From: Bryobacteraceae bacterium | Lineage (GTDB): Bacteria; Acidobacteriota; Terriglobia; Bryobacterales; Bryobacteraceae | Assembly (NCBI GenBank): GCA_030041495.1 | Contig: JASHNT010000078.1 | Location: 59,975-123,974, forward strand | DNA length: 64,000 bases | Reading direction: 5' to 3' | Part shown: positions 60,222 through 64,000 of the stretch, piece after piece | Numbering within the stretch: the stretch's first letter is position 1 | Layout of the letters: each line of letters starts with the position of its first letter | Notes under the pieces: generated by a model | Seen by the model: the letters and a program-made list of their open reading frames with translations, nothing else | Databases searched by the model: none | Told to the model about the DNA's origin: nothing | Program-made: the position numbers and the translations under genes

Positions 60222-61916
60222 ATGGAAACTCCCAACGAAGCGGTCCCGGCGCCATCCAGTTTTCTCCGGGACACCATGATCGAAGACCTGAAGTCCAACA
60301 AATACGGCGGCCGCGTGCATACGCGTTTTCCGCCGGAGCCGAACGGCTACCTGCATATCGGCCACGCAAAATCCATCAGCATCAATTTCGGATTGGCCAA
60401 GGAGTTCGGCGGCAAATGCAATCTGCGCTTCGACGACACGAATCCTTCCAGGGAAGAAACCGAATACGTTGAGTCCATCATTCGCGACGTGCACTGGCTC
60501 GGCGGTGATTGGGAGGAGCGCCTGTTTTACGCCTCGGATTATTTTCCGCAGATCCACGCCTGGGCCGTGCAGTTGATCAAGGCCGGTAAAGCGTACGTGT
60601 GCGATCTCTCAGCCGAGGAAGTCCGCCAGACGCGCGGAACACTCACCGAAGCCGGCAGGGAGAGCCCTTACCGGAATCGCTCCGTGGAAGAGAATCTCGA
60701 TCTGTTCGAAAGCATGCGCAAGGGCGAATTTCCGGACGGCGCCCGCACCTTACGCGCCAAGATCGATATGGCTTCGCCGAATCTGAACATGCGCGATCCG
60801 GTGATGTACCGCATCCTTCACGCCGAGCATCACCGCACGGGAAAACAATGGTGCATCTACCCGATGTACGATTTCGCCCACGGCCAGTGCGATTCGATCG
60901 AACACATCACACACTCCATCTGCACTCTGGAATTCGAAGATCACCGGCCGCTTTACGACTGGTACATCGAGCAACTCGGCATTTACCACCCGCAACAGAT
61001 CGAATTCGACCGTCTCAACATCACTTACACAGTCCTGAGCAAGCGCAAGCTGCTGACGCTGGTGAAGGACAAGTTCGTGCGTGGATGGGACGATCCGCGC
61101 ATGCCGACCATCTCCGGGATGCGCCGCCGTGGCTACACGCCGGAAGCTCTGCGCAGCTTCTGTGGCCGCATCGGGATCTCCAAGACCAATGGGACCACCG
61201 AGCTGTCGCTGTTGGAACACTCCGTTCGCGAAGACTTGAACCGCCGCGCCCTGCGCGTGATGGGCGTGCTACGTCCACTGAAAGTGGTGATCGAGAATTA
61301 CCCCGAGGGGCAGGTGGAACAAATGGAGGCGGTGAATAACCCCGAAGATCCATCGGCCGGAACGCGAGCCGTTCCTTTCTCGCGCGAGCTGTACATCGAG
61401 CAGGAAGATTTTCGCGAAAATCCGCCGAGACAGTATTACCGCCTTTCTCCCGGCCACGAAGTCCGTCTGCGTTACGGCTACTTCATCACCTGCACGGGCG
61501 TCGTAAAGGATGCGCAAGGACAGCCGATTGAGCTGCGCTGCACCTACGATCCCGCCACACGCGGCGGCAACGCGCCCGACGGGCGCAAGGTGAAATCGAC
61601 CATCCACTGGGTCTCCGCGGCGCACGCCGTCGAGGCTGAGGCACGCTTGTACGAGACGCTGTTTACCAAGGAAAATCCCAACGACCTCGAGGAAGGCCAA
61701 CAATTCACCGATTTGCTGAACCCTAATTCTCTGGAAGTGGTCGAAGGATGCAAGCTGGAGCCGAGCCTGGCCAACGCGCTGCCTGGCGTCAGCTACCAGT
61801 TCGAGCGGTTGGGATATTTTTGCGCGGATCCTGACACTAAGCCGGGGCATTTGGTATTTAATCGTACGGTGGCTCTGCGCGATACGTGGGCAAAAATCGA
61901 AAAGAAAACGGCATAA
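60222..61916 (+). CDS. glnS: Glutaminyl-tRNA synthetase
   Basis: 564 residues from ATG 60222. HIGH in [20 protein letters not shown] in [12 protein letters not shown], with [18 protein letters not shown]-terminal anticodon-binding beta barrels are present. The upstream in-frame start at 60168 would overlap gltX. Presence of GlnRS shows Gln-tRNA can be made directly rather than only through the GatCAB route. Confidence 0.97.
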   Translation: METPNEAVPAPSSFLRDTMIEDLKSNKYGGRVHTRFPPEPNGYLHIGHAKSISINFGLAKEFGGKCNLRFDDTNPSREETEYVESIIRDVHWLGGDWEERLFYASDYFPQIHAWAVQLIKAGKAYVCDLSAEEVRQTRGTLTEAGRESPYRNRSVEENLDLFESMRKGEFPDGARTLRAKIDMASPNLNMRDPVMYRILHAEHHRTGKQWCIYPMYDFAHGQCDSIEHITHSICTLEFEDHRPLYDWYIEQLGIYHPQQIEFDRLNITYTVLSKRKLLTLVKDKFVRGWDDPRMPTISGMRRRGYTPEALRSFCGRIGISKTNGTTELSLLEHSVREDLNRRALRVMGVLRPLKVVIENYPEGQVEQMEAVNNPEDPSAGTRAVPFSRELYIEQEDFRENPPRQYYRLSPGHEVRLRYGYFITCTGVVKDAQGQPIELRCTYDPATRGGNAPDGRKVKSTIHWVSAAHAVEAEARLYETLFTKENPNDLEEGQQFTDLLNPNSLEVVEGCKLEPSLANALPGVSYQFERLGYFCADPDTKPGHLVFNRTVALRDTWAKIEKKTA

Positions 61917-63515
61917 ATGGTCATCTTAGGAATCGGAGGATTACTGGGCGACGCTGCATGTGCGGCCCTGAAGAATGGCGAGCTGAAAGCCGCCGTGGAA
62001 GAAGCGAAGATTTCGCGTGGTTACCGGCCCGGGCAAATCCCGCTTGCATCCATCGACGAATGCCTGCGGCTGGCTGGGGCAACGCGCGTCGAAGTGGAAT
62101 GTGTCGCGGTGGTGCGTCCCTTCGCCAGCGGCCCGGAGGCCAACTTCCACCTGGCGTTGCGCGATCTCTTCCCCAAAGCCGAAATCATCGTGGTCGAGCA
62201 CCACCAGGCCCACGCGGCGGCGGCGTTTTTCGCGTCGCCGTTTGAGGAGGCGACCATCCTTACGCTGGATCACTACGGCGATTTCTGCTGCGGCGCGCGA
62301 TGGCATGGTCATCAGAATCAGATTCAGACGGAAAAGGAGTGGTATTATCCGGATTCGCTCGGCCGGCTCTATAGCTCCGTTACGAAGCTTCTTGGTTTCC
62401 GCGCGGGCGCCGACGAACACAAAGTCCAGTGGCTCTCCGCTTCCGGCGACGATCGCTTCGTTCCCTTGTTCCGCGAAATCATTTCGCCCGGCGCGCGCCT
62501 CAATCCTGCGTTTTTCGACAGCGGCCGGCATTCGGGTGGAGGATTTAGCGCTCTGCTCTACGATCGGCTCGGGCTCGAAGACGATGCGGCGATTCCCGCG
62601 TCCCTCGCGGCGTCGGTCGCGCGCGGGGCGCAAGTGGCGGTTCAAGAGACTGCGGCGACGCTGGCCGGCGATGCCGAAGACTTGTGCCTTGCAGGCGGGC
62701 TGTTTTTCAACGCGCTTCTCGTTCAGCATTTCGAGTCGAGCGGCCATTGGAAGAACGTGTTTGTGCAAGCCGCAGCCGGCAACGCGGGCACGGCTCTCGG
62801 CGCGGTGTTTCATGTGTGGCACCAAGTCCGCAGGCACACCCGGCGCACCAGCGACGGCTCGCTGCTGCTGGGCCCCAGCTATACGGCCGAAGAAATCAAA
62901 CAGGTGCTCGAAAATTGCAAGCTGCGCTTTCAATATCTGCGCTCCACCGATGAGATGCTGGTGCGCGCGGTGAACCTGCTCGGCGAGCATAAGATCTTGG
63001 CGTGGATGCAGGGGCGCATGGAGTTCGGGCCGCGCGCGCTGGGCAATCGCAGCATTCTGGCCTCCCCGCTCGATCCCTATTCCACCGAAAATCTGAACAT
63101 CTTCATCAAGCATCGCGAAAAATTCCGCAAGTTCGCCGCGTCGGTTCCGGCTGAACGCGCCGCTGAATATTTTGAGGTCGGACCCAACGCGTGCAATCTG
63201 GCCACTGTCGGGCGGGTGCGTCCGGAGCATCGCAAGACCTTCGAATCCGCGATCCTGGGCGGCGAAGTGGGCCGCGATCGAGGCGAAGCCGGTGACGATT
63301 TGGTCCGCGTCCACACCGTCTCGGAGGCCTCGAACCCCCTGTTCCATCGCCTGTTGCATGAGGCAGGCAAGGCCACTGGGCTGCCGGTGCTCTACAACAC
63401 CAGCTTCAATTTGTTCGGCGATTCTCTGGTCTCCACTCCGCGCGATGCCGTGCGGAGCTTTTATTCCTCGGGCATCGATGCGCTATTCGTGGGGAATTTT
63501 CTGCTGGAGAAGTAG
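61917..63515 (+). CDS. NodU/CmcH/TobZ-type carbamoyltransferase
   Basis: 532 residues. N-terminal Kae1-like domain with metal-type motif VEHHQAHAAAAFF (about 94-106) and TLDHYGD, and a C-terminal Carbam_trans_C domain with QGRMEFGPRALGNRSILA (about 362-379) and NTSFNLFGDSLV. These enzymes use carbamoyl phosphate and ATP to add carbamoyl groups to sugars, antibiotics or glycans (NodU, TobZ). The ATG directly follows the glnS TAA. Acceptor unknown; it may decorate an envelope glycan. Confidence 0.92.
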   Translation: MVILGIGGLLGDAACAALKNGELKAAVEEAKISRGYRPGQIPLASIDECLRLAGATRVEVECVAVVRPFASGPEANFHLALRDLFPKAEIIVVEHHQAHAAAAFFASPFEEATILTLDHYGDFCCGARWHGHQNQIQTEKEWYYPDSLGRLYSSVTKLLGFRAGADEHKVQWLSASGDDRFVPLFREIISPGARLNPAFFDSGRHSGGGFSALLYDRLGLEDDAAIPASLAASVARGAQVAVQETAATLAGDAEDLCLAGGLFFNALLVQHFESSGHWKNVFVQAAAGNAGTALGAVFHVWHQVRRHTRRTSDGSLLLGPSYTAEEIKQVLENCKLRFQYLRSTDEMLVRAVNLLGEHKILAWMQGRMEFGPRALGNRSILASPLDPYSTENLNIFIKHREKFRKFAASVPAERAAEYFEVGPNACNLATVGRVRPEHRKTFESAILGGEVGRDRGEAGDDLVRVHTVSEASNPLFHRLLHEAGKATGLPVLYNTSFNLFGDSLVSTPRDAVRSFYSSGIDALFVGNFLLEK

Positions 63516-63630
63516 CGAGCGTTGCAAAAGTTGGGCGACAATACCGTTGACGCACCCATGCCGGAGGTGCGATCATGTCGCTTGATGGGCATTTTTCAAG
63601 CCCACACGATGCCCCCCGAGGTTCCTGCTC

Positions 63631-63808
63631 ATGCTAACGGCCTATCTCGATGAAAGCGGCCACGACAGCAAGGATTGGATGTGCTTGGCTGGTTTTCTGG
63701 GAAATGAGAATCAGTGGAAAGATTGTTCCGAGAAATGGCGTATCGGGCTCGGGCCTAATCGAAAGTCCCTTCACATGCGCACGCTGCGGTGGAATAACGA
63801 ATCCACTA
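63631..63808 (+). pseudogene. DUF3800 gene fragment, cut by an insertion
   Basis: The DUF3800 N-terminus is clear (MLTAYLDESGHDSKDWMCLAG, with the DESG motif), then about 38 more plausible residues (to NNEST). From 63809 the reading runs into IS630-type sequence and ends at a foreign stop (63843). The rest of the gene must lie beyond the element, outside the window. DUF3800 is often found in accessory regions and has an RNase H-like fold in predicted nucleases. Confidence 0.8.
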
Positions 63809-64000
63809 GTGGGCTGTCTGTGAGAGACATTTACCAGGGCTGAATCCTGCGGGAGGGGTCAGAATATTTCCAGCGGAAAGGCCGTGCCGATTTGTCGTAC
63901 AGCCGGATGTAACGCAAGATTTTGCGACGGAGATCGGCGACCGAGGTGAAGATGCCACGATCAATGACTTCGCGTTGCAGTTTGGAGAACCAGATTTCGA
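63809..64000 (-). mobile_element. IS630-family insertion sequence, right end
   Basis: The junction lies at a TA dinucleotide (63807-63808), as expected for IS630 target choice. Beyond it the sequence GTGGGCTGTCTGTGAGAGAC begins the element and a transposase end is encoded on the minus strand. The rest is outside the window, so the other terminal repeat and TA copy cannot be checked. Confidence 0.75.
63831..64000 (-). CDS. IS630-type transposase, C-terminal end (partial)
   Basis: Minus-strand translation ends VEIWFSKLQREVIDRGIF and ARPFRWKYSDPSRRIQPW at a TAA (63831-63833). The pattern EIWFSKLQREV...G-F-S...LRRKILRYIRLYDK is the known C-terminus of IS630/Tc1-like transposases, including the last Glu of the DDE triad (in VEIWFS or nearby). 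The remaining transposase is cut by the window edge. Confidence 0.85.
   Translation of the reverse strand, partial: EIWFSKLQREVIDRGIFTSVADLRRKILRYIRLYDKSARPFRWKYSDPSRRIQPW

Noticed and set aside
59071..60369. 432-codon minus-strand frame opposite gltX
   Set aside because: Antisense of a clear GluRS; runs across the gltX/glnS junction and resembles nothing.
61941..63359. 472-codon minus-strand frame opposite the carbamoyltransferase
   Set aside because: Same reason; the NodU-family motifs lie on the plus strand and the antisense product has no recognisable domain.
1..64000. tRNA genes and CRISPR arrays
   Set aside because: Scanning the intergenic gaps by eye showed no cloverleaf-like sequence or regular spaced repeats.

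Overview
The window is about 64 kb of GC-rich, densely packed chromosomal DNA carrying one UvrA fragment at the left edge and one insertion sequence running off the right edge. The gene content suggests a Gram-negative, hopanoid-making bacterium of the Acidobacteriota, perhaps Bryobacterales/Solibacter-like. The pointers are LpxD and two outer-membrane-type proteins (Gram-negative envelope), HpnH (hopanoids), an S46 dipeptidyl peptidase, a TonB-type protein with a Gly/Pro-rich linker, RpoN with an enhancer-binding protein, and many ATGA/TGATG gene overlaps. The phylum assignment is inference from style and content, not a search. I recognised no tRNA, rRNA or CRISPR array.

Layout. 1-8.0 kb: uvrA (partial), a PilZ protein, an MrfA/YprA-like helicase, an S46 peptidase, a TonB-family protein and an EamA protein. 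8.0-11.3 kb: an ABC-F ATPase, then hpnH coupled to an unknown 141-residue protein. 11.3-23.7 kb (all minus): a long convoy reading, in transcription order, a zinc-finger/membrane protein of unknown function, a TPR protein, rpoN, hpf, rapZ, a glycogen-debranching enzyme, a membrane protein and an AMP-ligase/ACP/PlsC fusion. 24-29 kb: a roadblock protein, a degraded RelE/ParE toxin with an intact antitoxin, uvrC with an abnormal start and no C-terminal HhH, a TPR protein, cutA and an esterase. 29.3-30.9 kb: rplU-rpmA-obg. 31-37.3 kb: a signalling region (outer-membrane protein, small PBP-like protein and GGDEF-EAL enzyme in one overlapping operon; divergent sigma-54 activator; REC-degenerate GGDEF protein). 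37.3-51.5 kb: glycosyltransferase, UPF0104 flippase-like protein, GMC oxidoreductase, speA, M1 peptidase, small redox and envelope genes, a methyltransferase with an internal zinc ribbon, ilvD, lpxD. 51.5-53.6 kb: a VapBC-like pair, a Kir potassium channel and a zinc-ribbon membrane protein. 53.6-58.8 kb: two thymidylate-kinase-like genes divergent from a ppx-CHAD-sixA-HEAT operon. 58.8-63.5 kb: gltX, glnS and a NodU-type carbamoyltransferase. 63.6-64 kb: a DUF3800 gene cut by an IS630-type element.

The most unusual points are these. (1) The HEAT-repeat gene has an in-frame TGA at 58508 with perfectly in-frame coding continuing to an ATGA overlap with gltX. (2) A tandem thymidylate-kinase-like pair, one with Arg in place of the Walker A Lys, stands beside a polyphosphate-type Ppx/CHAD/SixA cluster. 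(3) A three-layer envelope signalling operon runs outer membrane, periplasm, inner-membrane GGDEF-EAL. (4) uvrC has no usual start codon upstream of its GIY motif. (5) An acyl-activating/ACP/acyltransferase fusion has the domain order of Aas reversed. Several small lesions (toxin frameshift, VapC Asp-to-Ala, IS insertion) show mobile and defence-like genes decaying in this strain.
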